Below the pieces are notes generated by a model. The model saw nothing but the letters and a program-made list of their open reading frames with translations, was not told where the DNA came from and ran no database searches. Of a DNA stretch of 63,998 nt, positions 8,083-16,649 are shown piece after piece. The translations under genes and the position numbers were made by a program. Each line of letters starts with the position of its first letter. The stretch's first letter is position 1. This DNA comes from an uncultured Lachnospiraceae bacterium (GTDB taxonomy: Bacteria > Bacillota > Clostridia > Lachnospirales > Lachnospiraceae): the NCBI GenBank assembly GCA_947625015.1, contig CANQMR010000018.1:1-63998 (forward strand), given 5' to 3'.

Positions 8083-8205
8083 TTATCGAAAAACTTTTTT
8101 TTTATTAAATTTTCTATATTTACTTTGTGTCAATATTTCCCCGCACATATGTGTAGGTTCAAACAGGGTAAAAGCAGTTTCAAAACCTTCCCGAATGTAA
8201 TCCAT
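8083..8205 (-). pseudogene. Small frame-shifted scrap between cassette fragments
   Basis: A 40-codon frame beginning MDYIREGFETAFTLFEPTHM, ending in a Lys-rich tail. Another short frame (MNKKAKNIQCFFHGRI) ends just upstream, in a different frame. Together they look like one small gene broken by indels, positioned directly after the CdiA-CT-like toxin fragment, where an immunity gene would be expected. Evidence is positional only. Confidence 0.3.
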
Positions 8206-8254
8206 TTTCAAATTCTGCCATGAAAAAAACACTGTATATTCTTTGCTTTTTTAT

Positions 8255-8557
8255 TCATTTAAATTCCTCCACTTTAACAGTAATCCCCTTTGAGACTGCA
8301 TCTTTTCTGATTTTTTCTATATTCAACATATTCTCTGTCCCTTCAGGAATCCTAACATCCAATATCCTATTGGCAGGTACATCATCAATGGTTATATTAA
8401 CATCTAATGCTTTAACATATTCCAGTATCTTATTTGTTGCTTTTCCATTAGCATAGCTAGGTGATGATGGATCTATTGTTTTTAAGCTTACCACATCCAT
8501 ATCCTTTTGAAAATCAACCACCGGAAAATAACCGCCGTTTTATGCATTTCAAAAATA
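8255..8557 (-). pseudogene. C-terminal fragment of a CdiA-CT/Rhs-type nuclease toxin
   Basis: The open frame begins right after a stop near 8558 (NGGYFPVVDFQKDMDVVSLK) and includes TIDPSSPSYANGKATNKILE, then NRILDVRIPEGTENMLN and a final GITVKVEEFK strand. The pattern VVSLKTxD..SPSY......L..YV and RxLDVxIPEG matches, by eye, the endonuclease-like C-terminal domain seen at the ends of CdiA and Rhs toxins. About 100 residues of such a domain remain, with no start codon other than a GTG at 8521 and no export part. Most likely a non-expressed cassette leftover. Confidence 0.55.
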
Positions 8558-8568
8558 TTAACACAATT

Positions 8569-8945
8569 TTACATTATAAAATTGTTCCATACGTTTAAAA
8601 AAGTATCATCCTGTCCATATACATTTTGCAAATCCTCCGTCAATTTTTGACCATATTCCTTTCGAATCATATTGTCCCAATTTAGCATAATCCTTTTAAT
8701 TGTATCAGCCTCACTTTCATCACAAACGACAACTAAAGCAAAAAGCCAATCCTTATCATTGCAATCAACACATATAAACCTTTCCTTATCTTTAATCATA
8801 AATATATTCTTTGTACTATGTTTATCCCGCTCATCCCATGCAATTAAAAATCTTCTCTTAAATATGGCAATTGCATTTCTTTGGTCAATTCTATAATAAC
8901 TTCTTCCGCAAATTCATTTGCAAAACAAATCTCATATTGTACCAT
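8569..8945 (-). pseudogene. Hypothetical protein following the ankyrin immunity gene, frame-disrupted
   Basis: An ATG frame (8945) gives MVQYEICFANEFAEE, then the coding track jumps one frame back: SYYRIDQRNAIAIFKRRFL and AWDERDKHSTKNIFMIKDKE, continuing to WNNFIM at 8569. Joined, this would be a single protein of about 125 aa with a steady mix of strands and helices. As written, only the last 76 codons have their own ATG (8799). The same break occurs in the copy at 2225-2437. It lies 60 bases after the ankyrin gene. Family not recognised. Either an old 1-nt deletion or a genuine internal start. Confidence 0.5.
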
Positions 8946-9175
8946 TTTCGTTTCTCCTCTATTAATACATATATTCTACAATAAGCTTTATATCTGGAAA
9001 CATCATTATAATTTTTTCTCTTTTAATTTTTCTTTTATATATTCTGCAATCTCCAATTGTCCAAATTGTCTTGCATACTCATATGCATCTACATTTTCCA
9101 ACTTGCCAATTGAATAACTTGCTGTAATATCTATGCCTTTATCAATCAAAAATTTTGCTACTTCATAATGACCTC
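8739..9175. repeat. Long direct repeat R1, copy B
   Basis: Partner of 2231-2667 (offset 6508). Same content: 3' part of ankyrin gene, spacer and beginning of the frame-disrupted gene. Confidence 0.9.
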
Positions 9176-9524
9176 CATAAATTGCAGCAAATAGTGGATT
9201 TCGTGCTGAATTGCTCACCTCCATTTTGGCACCATTTTCATATAATATCTTCACGATATCTAAATATCCCTTCTGCGCCACATTCGTTATTGCTCCACAA
9301 TCTGCTACTGTTCCATGCTTATTTACATCTACTCCTTTTTGAATTAAATACAATACAACTTCTTTCTTATGATATACTGCTGCATCATGTAACCATGTAC
9401 CAAATGCCGTTATCCATTGTAATACATCCGGTTGTTCTTCAAAAAGTTTCTCCAGTGCCTCTATATCACTTTTCTTAATCGCTTCCCTGACTGTTTTTAT
9501 CATTTCAACATCATGTTCGTTCAT
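9006..9524 (-). CDS. Ankyrin-repeat protein, likely immunity protein of the AHH toxin
   Basis: 172 aa, about four ankyrin repeats (GTWLHDAAVYHKKEVVLYLI, AITNVAQKGYLDIVKILYE, NPLFAAIYGGHYEVAKFLID), no export signal. It begins 34 bases after the stop of the intact AHH toxin with an AGAGGT ribosome site, consistent with cotranslation from one mRNA so that the producer is protected. The C-terminal 60 residues are almost the same as the paralog at 2498-3007; the first 100 differ clearly. In ankyrin immunity proteins the variable repeats probably bind the toxin, but which ones do so here is unknown. Confidence 0.85.
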   Translation of the reverse strand: MNEHDVEMIKTVREAIKKSDIEALEKLFEEQPDVLQWITAFGTWLHDAAVYHKKEVVLYLIQKGVDVNKHGTVADCGAITNVAQKGYLDIVKILYENGAKMEVSNSARNPLFAAIYGGHYEVAKFLIDKGIDITASYSIGKLENVDAYEYARQFGQLEIAEYIKEKLKEKKL

Positions 9525-9558
9525 ACTCTAAACCTCTTTCATATTAACATTTACTGCA

Positions 9559-12500
9559 CTATCTTTCACTCGCAATACGCCCAAACATATTTAGAACATC
9601 TACTATATCATCATAATCTCCACCAGCTTTATCAACCGCCTTTAATCCATTAACCACTTTTTCTAATGCTGCTATATCATGCTGTCCCGCAACACGATTT
9701 GGTGCCCATATAAGATTTTCTTCACCTACAATCGGGTCTATTCCGTATTTCCTTAATATCTCTTGTCCTTCTTTAACCAACTCCTGTTGTGTCGCTCCAT
9801 TTCCGGTTTTAAATAAAATGTGATGTGCATGTGGATCAAGCATGTTAGCTGGCGGATTTCCCTTTATATTCTTCAAATATTTTCCAAAATCAATATTTTT
9901 CATAGCAGACTCATATGCTTCTGTTATTCCTAATTTAGACATTTTTTTGCTCAGCAATTTTATTTCCCTACTGTTAAATGTCCCATTTTGAATGGCCAGT
10001 CTGATTTTATCCATTTGAGCCATGTTTACATTACCGGCTCCGTCAACTATATCCTTAATATACTTCTGAATATTTGCAACCTCTTTGGGTGTTGCTCCGG
10101 ATTTAAGGTCTTTTACTGCATCGTCGCCATAGTCCTTAATGACTTTTGCCGCATCATCTCCATATTTCCCAATCGCCTCTGCCGCATCATCTCCATATTT
10201 TAAGACCTGCTCAACAATATCATCCGCATACCCGTCAGAATTCTTGATTGCCCGGAGTATATCATCCGTAAAATCATCCAGATTTCCTGCCTTTAGCAGC
10301 TTTCTCAGTATGTCATCTGACAGTCCAAAACCCTTTTTACTGAGCAGCCAGTCTAACCCAGCCTTACCGTATTTTTCGGCAAATTCCCTGATGACATCAT
10401 CACTGATATTCATCTTGCGAAGCTGCTTGACATATTTCCCCAAATCCGTTATGTCAATGTTGCGCAGCATCTTTTCTATAAAATCTTTACCAAAATCCCG
10501 GACCAGCTTGTTTTTTAATACTATATTAATGATTGGTTTAGATATAGCACTGGCTATGTTAAATCCTATCGCCAGAACGATGTTCAGCCACATATCCTTA
10601 ATCAGTTCCTGCCCGGCTTCCTCATCACCGCTTGCATAGGCACACATCATCTCTACGGTTTTGACATAGGAGTACATCGCAAAACCTAATGCTACCACTC
10701 CTAATACAAGCAGTACTCCACCGGCTACGGCTCCACCTGCCGCTGCTAATGCCGTTATGGCATTGGAAATCATAAGAAGAGCCTCTATCATATCCCAGAT
10801 AGTCAGTCCAATATCCACCATATAGGCAAGGGTAACTTCATCGGATGTGCTTCCCCCATTCAGACCGCCGGATATCATATATTCCCCTGCACCGGTCTCC
10901 GGGTTGGTCACGATATATCCGGTTCCTGTCCAGTTCCCTATGGTAATCTCTTCTGCCGGTATGGTTACTACCTTGCCGCTGTTCACTGCATTAATTACCG
11001 TCTGTCTGGTTGCTTCATCTGTATTCAGTTTTTCAAGCTCTGTGTCCATGTTCAGGCTGGACAGCAGAAGTACCTCTACATTCTCCTCCTGTGCCTTTGC
11101 AAGAATGGAAATGGTGGATACGCTTTCATATCCGGTCAGTTCTTCCCATACCGTACTCTCATACAGGGAACTCATCATTCCCGTGGAAGACATATACTCT
11201 CTGGTTACATCTTCCTCACCGTCTAAGCTTACCACACCATGGCTGTCCGTGTCCACATCTATGTAAAGGCTTCCCTCACTCAAACTGGTTATCCGTCCAT
11301 ACAGGGAGCTGGTTCTTACCTCATAGCCTGTAATTCCCTCGCTTAAGCTTCTTGTGGATACCACATCATACATATCCGCCGCCATGGTGTCTGCAATATC
11401 CACCTGGACAAAGTAGAGCTTTCCGGCAAGGGCAAGCAGCTTTCCAAGGTATCCCTCGCTGTAGACATTATCTTCTGTAACACTGTCCTTAAGGGCTGCC
11501 GCCTCGTCATAAACCGACTGCAGCTCCTCTGCCGTAATGGTCTGGCTGTCTAAGGTTACCGCATACATGGAGCCGGTGGTAATGTCATTGCTTACACTGG
11601 CGTTCCTGCCGCCGGAGGTTAAGTTGATGGTTAGGCTTCCCTTTGTGCCGAGGGTGGACTCTAAATAGCTTTCCCCCTCTGCCGCCACTTCATTGTCTAT
11701 GAGCAGGACCGGCTTCATATAGACGGCATAGGCAGGCACATCAAAGATGCTGCCGTAGCTGTCATAGATTGCCTGGTCTGCACCGCTGGCGGGACGGAAA
11801 GACAAGAGGATATTCTTCCCCTGTAATTCACTGGCGGCAAAGCCTGCTAATACCTCCCCGTTCACCTCAAAGCTGACCCGGTCCTTCTCTGTATCTGCCA
11901 CCTGCTCAAAGGTCCTGCTTTCCTTTTCTACCGAATACTGTAAGGACAGGGGAAGATAGCTTAATTCCTCCTGTCTGATAATCCGCTTTCTGGCATAGGT
12001 TTCACTTAAATCCTGGGATTCCAGCTTTTCCTGCCACTGCTCAAGCAGGCTTTCCATCTGCTCCACATTGCCGGCCCTTGCAGCAGTCTCCGCTTCTTCG
12101 GAGAATCCCTGTTCCTCCAAAGTGTCGTATATGTTGTCTGCTGCTTCATATGCCTTGATGCCGGTGTCTAAGTCAATCCACAGGGAGTCCCCTCCTGCAT
12201 TTCCGGCCCCCCGGTAATCGGTGTAGGGGATGTATGCCCTTACCCACACATGCTCCATGCGGATATAGACAATCTCTTCCCCTCTTGTCAGCCGGGTAAC
12301 CGGTGTGCCGTTTGCCGCCAGTACATCTGCCGCCTGGCGGAAGGTATCGGCCCCGGTAAGAGACAGTGCCTGCTCCTCCGTAAGAAGGATATCCCCCCGC
12401 ACATACTGTGCCGGATATCCTAAATGCCGCAGCATAGCAATCAGCAGGCTTGCCTGGTCTAAGTCATTGCCGCCCATGGCATCCAAAGTTCCCGCTGCCC

Positions 12501-13353
12501 CTTTGCGGCTTCCGTAGTAATATTCATAACCGATATTGTTCTTCAGGTAGTTATAGACGGCAAGGGGCGTGCCTAACTCCTCTGCCTTTTGCTTAATCCG
12601 CTCATTTAATGCCGTATCCCCTTCCGTTACAAGAAGCTTCTGTTCCTCGTCAGCAGAAAGGCTGATGGCTGCTGCGTTATCTGAATCCTCTGAGGTCTCC
12701 TGCGCCTTGGTATCCTCCGGTTTTTCTTCCTCATATGCCTGTTCCTCTGCCTCGTTGACCGGAACCTCACCCGGCAGGGTATCCCCGTAGGTCTTTGGCT
12801 CCTCCTTCTTAACAAGCAGTTCCTGTAAGCGTGCGGCTTCAGCAGAGACCTCCTCCATATCCCCTTTCTCCAAAGCCTCTCCCAGCTTATTAAGGGTCTC
12901 CTCTGCCTCCTTCTCCCCTGCCTCTAACTCCTGTTCAAAGACTTTCTGCCGCTCTTCCAGAGTCTTTGCCGCATCTCCGGACAGGTCTTTTGCCATCTCC
13001 TGCTGGGCAGCAAGCCACTGCTTCGTGTCCTCCTTCGTCTCAGTCAATTTATCGGACAAGGCGTGTGCAAGAGTATGCATCTCCCCGGCATCCTCTTTCT
13101 CTGCCGCCCTGCCAAGCTGTTCCAACAGGTCTTCCGTCTCCTCTGAACGCTTAGCAAGAGTGCTGGCGGCAGACTGTACTCCGTCCTCCACAACCTTCTG
13201 CCCTGCCGCCTGTTCTGTCTGTGCCGCCGGGTCTGTCTGGGTTTCTGTCCCCTTCTGCCCGCACCCGGACAGAAGGCTTACGGACATTGCTATGACTAAG
13301 ACCATGGCCAGACATTTATACCATCTTTTTCTCGGATTATATTTCTCTATCAT
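9559..13353 (-). CDS. Lipoprotein polymorphic toxin: transglutaminase-like region, membrane segment, C-terminal AHH nuclease
   Basis: 1264 aa. Residues 1-31 are a lipoprotein signal (lipobox LSGC). An acidic coiled coil follows (about 50-230). A transglutaminase-like domain lies at about 255-410: GGNDLDQASLLIAMLRHLGY, MEHVWVRAYIPY and WIDLDTG supply the His and Asp, but the usual catalytic Cys position appears to be Asp. A beta-rich part spans about 450-830, a hydrophobic hairpin 855-895, then GDDA repeats. The C-terminus (about 1165-1264) has DPHAHHILF followed by NLIWAPN, the AHH family of HNH/Endo VII-type nucleases. Likely a cell-surface contact toxin cutting target DNA or RNA. It is 15 bases downstream of the 1056-aa secreted protein, so one operon, with the ankyrin immunity gene next. 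Middle sections are duplicated in the orphan cassettes. Confidence 0.9.
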   Translation of the reverse strand: MIEKYNPRKRWYKCLAMVLVIAMSVSLLSGCGQKGTETQTDPAAQTEQAAGQKVVEDGVQSAASTLAKRSEETEDLLEQLGRAAEKEDAGEMHTLAHALSDKLTETKEDTKQWLAAQQEMAKDLSGDAAKTLEERQKVFEQELEAGEKEAEETLNKLGEALEKGDMEEVSAEAARLQELLVKKEEPKTYGDTLPGEVPVNEAEEQAYEEEKPEDTKAQETSEDSDNAAAISLSADEEQKLLVTEGDTALNERIKQKAEELGTPLAVYNYLKNNIGYEYYYGSRKGAAGTLDAMGGNDLDQASLLIAMLRHLGYPAQYVRGDILLTEEQALSLTGADTFRQAADVLAANGTPVTRLTRGEEIVYIRMEHVWVRAYIPYTDYRGAGNAGGDSLWIDLDTGIKAYEAADNIYDTLEEQGFSEEAETAARAGNVEQMESLLEQWQEKLESQDLSETYARKRIIRQEELSYLPLSLQYSVEKESRTFEQVADTEKDRVSFEVNGEVLAGFAASELQGKNILLSFRPASGADQAIYDSYGSIFDVPAYAVYMKPVLLIDNEVAAEGESYLESTLGTKGSLTINLTSGGRNASVSNDITTGSMYAVTLDSQTITAEELQSVYDEAAALKDSVTEDNVYSEGYLGKLLALAGKLYFVQVDIADTMAADMYDVVSTRSLSEGITGYEVRTSSLYGRITSLSEGSLYIDVDTDSHGVVSLDGEEDVTREYMSSTGMMSSLYESTVWEELTGYESVSTISILAKAQEENVEVLLLSSLNMDTELEKLNTDEATRQTVINAVNSGKVVTIPAEEITIGNWTGTGYIVTNPETGAGEYMISGGLNGGSTSDEVTLAYMVDIGLTIWDMIEALLMISNAITALAAAGGAVAGGVLLVLGVVALGFAMYSYVKTVEMMCAYASGDEEAGQELIKDMWLNIVLAIGFNIASAISKPIINIVLKNKLVRDFGKDFIEKMLRNIDITDLGKYVKQLRKMNISDDVIREFAEKYGKAGLDWLLSKKGFGLSDDILRKLLKAGNLDDFTDDILRAIKNSDGYADDIVEQVLKYGDDAAEAIGKYGDDAAKVIKDYGDDAVKDLKSGATPKEVANIQKYIKDIVDGAGNVNMAQMDKIRLAIQNGTFNSREIKLLSKKMSKLGITEAYESAMKNIDFGKYLKNIKGNPPANMLDPHAHHILFKTGNGATQQELVKEGQEILRKYGIDPIVGEENLIWAPNRVAGQHDIAALEKVVNGLKAVDKAGGDYDDIVDVLNMFGRIASER
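10172..11283. repeat. Long direct repeat R2, copy B (within the toxin gene)
   Basis: Partner of 4242-5353. Overlaps the R3 copy at 10846-11550, so the central 435 bp of the toxin is shared by both orphan cassettes. Confidence 0.92.
10846..11550. repeat. Long direct repeat R3, copy B (within the toxin gene)
   Basis: Partner of 6453-7157. Confidence 0.92.
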
Positions 13354-13367
13354 ATGTTCATTCCCCC

Positions 13368-16300
13368 CTATTGATTCTGATTATAATAACCTGCCTGTAT
13401 CACAATTCTCTTGGCAATAATTGTTCCCGTGTAATTGAATTCCGACACATTGATTGTAACCGTTCCCTTTGGTGCATAGATAAGCCCCTGTCCGTTTAAC
13501 TTGGTTGACTGTATATGGATATCTCCATTTTGTGAGCCCAGCACAACCGGGCTGTCTGTTCCACAGGTAATGGTATTGGCATTAAAGGATACCTTATCCC
13601 CCGATACCAGGCTTGCTGCCAGGGTTACATTTCCGCACCATGCCCCTGTGGTAGTCTTGCATATGGTAGGGTTTACTATATCTGTACTGTTATATGCTTT
13701 AAGCTCCTCTAACGGGTCGCCCTCTGCCTCCATATCCTTTAATATCGCAGGCATATAATCCGGAAGCTGCCGTGTTTCCACGCCTTCCTGTTCTTCCCCG
13801 ATGTCCAGAACTCCTCCTGCAATGGAAAGGGTTCCTGATGTAGAGACCGTGTCAGGCATATGGATAGTGCTTCCCTGGAAACGGAAGGTCTCTGCCCCAT
13901 AGATATCCCCTGCGATATTGGCCTCTGAACAATATAGCTGTACCTCGCCTTCGTCTGCAAACAGGGAGTAAGGAAGCTTCAGGTATTCCTTATCGGATAC
14001 CTCCGGTTCAGATTCCGGCACAGTCACCTTTTTTACCAGCTCATCACTGACATTGCCTGCATTGTCTACAACGTATATATGCAGATACGCACTTTCCCCT
14101 GCCTTAAGCTCCGGAATGGTATAATTAAGACTGTCCGCATCTGCCGGAAAGATTTCAGTGGTCAGGTTACCATCTTCATCATAGGCGAGAAGTCCTTCCA
14201 CCGGCTCTTCACTGTCACTGATGCCAACAATAAAACCACGGACACCGGATAGTGCCTCCGCTTCCACAATATTGGATTTCCGGTTCTCTCCGGCTCCTGC
14301 GTTGACTGCCTCTACATAATACTGATACAGTGTTCCGTTATCCTCTGCCTGAAGCATTATCCTGCCATCTGAAGCAACCTCCGACACATCCGTTATCCCC
14401 GGTGCAGCTTCATCATAGAAGGATTTATCCGTGGCGCTGGTCTCATCCGTATACTGCTTCAGATAGAATAATGTATTGGCAAGAATCTTCCGTTCATCAT
14501 CTGTGGCCTGTCCGTTGCTGTGCCCGGTCTGAATCATGGCATACTGGTTTCTGCTGGAAAGATATGCATCATCATCTCCATCAAATCCCTGAAACCTCAT
14601 CCATTTTGTAGCTGGATTTGCCAATGTTGTATCTATAAACTGACCTGACGTATGGGCATGTGGAATAGTCATTGTCCCTGTTAATTTCCATGGATAGCTG
14701 GTAAGAAATCCACTGTTTATGACCTCTACCCTGGTTCCGCTTGCTCCTGTACCAGACTTGTAGTAAGTGAATCCAAGCTGCTCTCCAAATTTTGCAAGAT
14801 TCCGATGGACTTGTGCCGCATTATCCACAACGGAATCGTGTCCAAAAAGAATTCCCCGCCCTGTTTCGGTAAATGCAAGGGTTGCCTCATATGCCGCATC
14901 TGATAAGTCATACCCGCCATTACAATCTGCGCTTCCTATCATAATAACATCATATTTATAGTTTCCATTTTCATCCCGTAAATAAACCTCCGGATTACTA
15001 TTGTAATTGGGAAATCCTACCTCATCAATTTCTAACACATCCCTGCTTGCAATCTCCTCTGAAGCGCTTACAGTGGTATTCATCCATGTCTTTAAATAAT
15101 TGGCTCCTGGAGGATGAACGTTCAAGACATGTACCTTCTCATTACCATCCCATGTAGACCGTGTCTCCCATTCACCTTCTCCTTTTTTTCGCAACACCCT
15201 ATAGCCATAGCGGTTATCGCCATTTGATATATCATTCCATGACAGATTAACTGCATACTCTTCTCCAGACAGGGTTTCCTCCTTTAAGATAAATTCTTTC
15301 TCCTCTGCCTCATGTAAGGTAAATGTAAACTCTGTACTCATCCATATAGTCTCATTTTCTTCATCCGTTTGGGACAACAATTCTGTTCGGAGAACATACT
15401 CCTTTCCTTTCTCCCCTGTGATATCCATAACTGTCTCAGTCATCTGCTCTGTCTGATCCGGCATGAGAATACATGGCTTCTCGTCTGTCTTTATAATGAC
15501 ATCATTCTCCAGCAAAGTATAACGAATAGTGCCAGTCATTTCCTGATTAACTGTATAATGGACACTCGTCTGTAATGCCACCGGCTGCTCAGTTCCGGCC
15601 TCCAATACATAAGAGTCTGCCTCTGTCACCAGACTGTCTACCTGAAGCTTCAGAGTATGGTATTCTTGAATTTCATTAATTAGCAGAATATATTGTATTG
15701 TATCTGCCACGCTTTCATATATACTGCCATCCTCTCCCTGTGTAACATATAATTTTTCCTCTATATCATCCGAATTTTTTATCTTATTCCTTTTATACAA
15801 ATATCTTGCAATCCCTGCCTGTTCATAAAAGGATCTCTCAGTAAAATCTGCCTGAAAAGCCTTCTCACAGTAGCTGTCAAGCTTCTCATAAACTGCCTCC
15901 TCCTTCACACCCAGCATAAGCATCGCTATGCCTATCTGTGCAGACAAACTCGGAGACATATTCCCTGTGGCAGTGTATCCGAATCCTCCTTCTTCTCTCT
16001 GTTGGTTGATTATATAATCCACTGCTGACCTGATTCTCTGTAAACTGCTTTCCTGATTCACGTTCTCCTCTGTGCCTGTCAGGTCTCCGTTTTCCTTTAC
16101 TGCTGCTTCTGCCAGTAATACCAGCATTGTATCATAGACATCACTGGTATACTCCTTTGTTAAGCCAAAGCCTCCATCTTCATTTTGCCATTCCCAAATG
16201 GAATCCAGATATGCTTTATCCCTCCAGCCCCAGACAAGATGAGCAGCCTCATCTATATTGAGCTCTTTCTTATCCTTTTCCCATTGATGCAAATAAGGAC

Positions 16301-16538
16301 TATCTACCTCTTTTCCTTCCTCCCGCAGAACTGCCATTGCCCCACAGGTCAGATTGGGAAGTTCATTATCTCCCCACTGTTGATTTTCTCCGCCTGCTGC
16401 CGTAAGCCACTGAACCGCTTTTTCTTTCCTGCCCGGTTCTGCCGCTTTCGGACAAAGAGAGATTTCATTCATTAATAGTGAAATCCCCAATACAATACAC
16501 ATCATAATTTTTCTGGTTTTTCTTCGTGTATACCCCAT
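13368..16538 (-). CDS. Large secreted multidomain protein upstream of the toxin
   Basis: 1056 aa with a signal peptide (residues about 1-33). Residues 35-300 form an alpha-toroid-like repeat with two DGGFG/EGGFG turns (QNEDGGFGLTKEYTSDVYDT, EEGGFGYTATGNMSPSLSAQ), as in prenyltransferase/squalene-cyclase-type repeats found in secreted proteins. Then Ig-like strands, and about 440-720 resembles the DUF5057/fibronectin III arrangement (DVIMIGSADCNGGYDLSDAA, GRGILFGHDSVVDN). The C-terminus is beta-rich (SQNGDIHIQSTKLNGQGLIY). No enzymatic motif is evident. AAAGGAGC precedes the ATG. It is first in the toxin operon (15-base gap), so it may scaffold or display the toxin; that is inference. Confidence 0.8.
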   Translation of the reverse strand: MGYTRRKTRKIMMCIVLGISLLMNEISLCPKAAEPGRKEKAVQWLTAAGGENQQWGDNELPNLTCGAMAVLREEGKEVDSPYLHQWEKDKKELNIDEAAHLVWGWRDKAYLDSIWEWQNEDGGFGLTKEYTSDVYDTMLVLLAEAAVKENGDLTGTEENVNQESSLQRIRSAVDYIINQQREEGGFGYTATGNMSPSLSAQIGIAMLMLGVKEEAVYEKLDSYCEKAFQADFTERSFYEQAGIARYLYKRNKIKNSDDIEEKLYVTQGEDGSIYESVADTIQYILLINEIQEYHTLKLQVDSLVTEADSYVLEAGTEQPVALQTSVHYTVNQEMTGTIRYTLLENDVIIKTDEKPCILMPDQTEQMTETVMDITGEKGKEYVLRTELLSQTDEENETIWMSTEFTFTLHEAEEKEFILKEETLSGEEYAVNLSWNDISNGDNRYGYRVLRKKGEGEWETRSTWDGNEKVHVLNVHPPGANYLKTWMNTTVSASEEIASRDVLEIDEVGFPNYNSNPEVYLRDENGNYKYDVIMIGSADCNGGYDLSDAAYEATLAFTETGRGILFGHDSVVDNAAQVHRNLAKFGEQLGFTYYKSGTGASGTRVEVINSGFLTSYPWKLTGTMTIPHAHTSGQFIDTTLANPATKWMRFQGFDGDDDAYLSSRNQYAMIQTGHSNGQATDDERKILANTLFYLKQYTDETSATDKSFYDEAAPGITDVSEVASDGRIMLQAEDNGTLYQYYVEAVNAGAGENRKSNIVEAEALSGVRGFIVGISDSEEPVEGLLAYDEDGNLTTEIFPADADSLNYTIPELKAGESAYLHIYVVDNAGNVSDELVKKVTVPESEPEVSDKEYLKLPYSLFADEGEVQLYCSEANIAGDIYGAETFRFQGSTIHMPDTVSTSGTLSIAGGVLDIGEEQEGVETRQLPDYMPAILKDMEAEGDPLEELKAYNSTDIVNPTICKTTTGAWCGNVTLAASLVSGDKVSFNANTITCGTDSPVVLGSQNGDIHIQSTKLNGQGLIYAPKGTVTINVSEFNYTGTIIAKRIVIQAGYYNQNQ

Positions 16539-16649
16539 ATTTTGCTCCTTTATATATTATATATTTAAAACATAGTTTCATTTTGTAATGTAACATACTA
16601 TCTCCATTTGTGCAACCATATTTATTCAATAAATTACATATTAATTACT

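Noticed and set aside
8881-9117. Plus-strand 78-codon frame (also at 2373)
   Set aside because: Runs antisense to the broken gene and ankyrin gene, with no ribosome site; duplicated with them.
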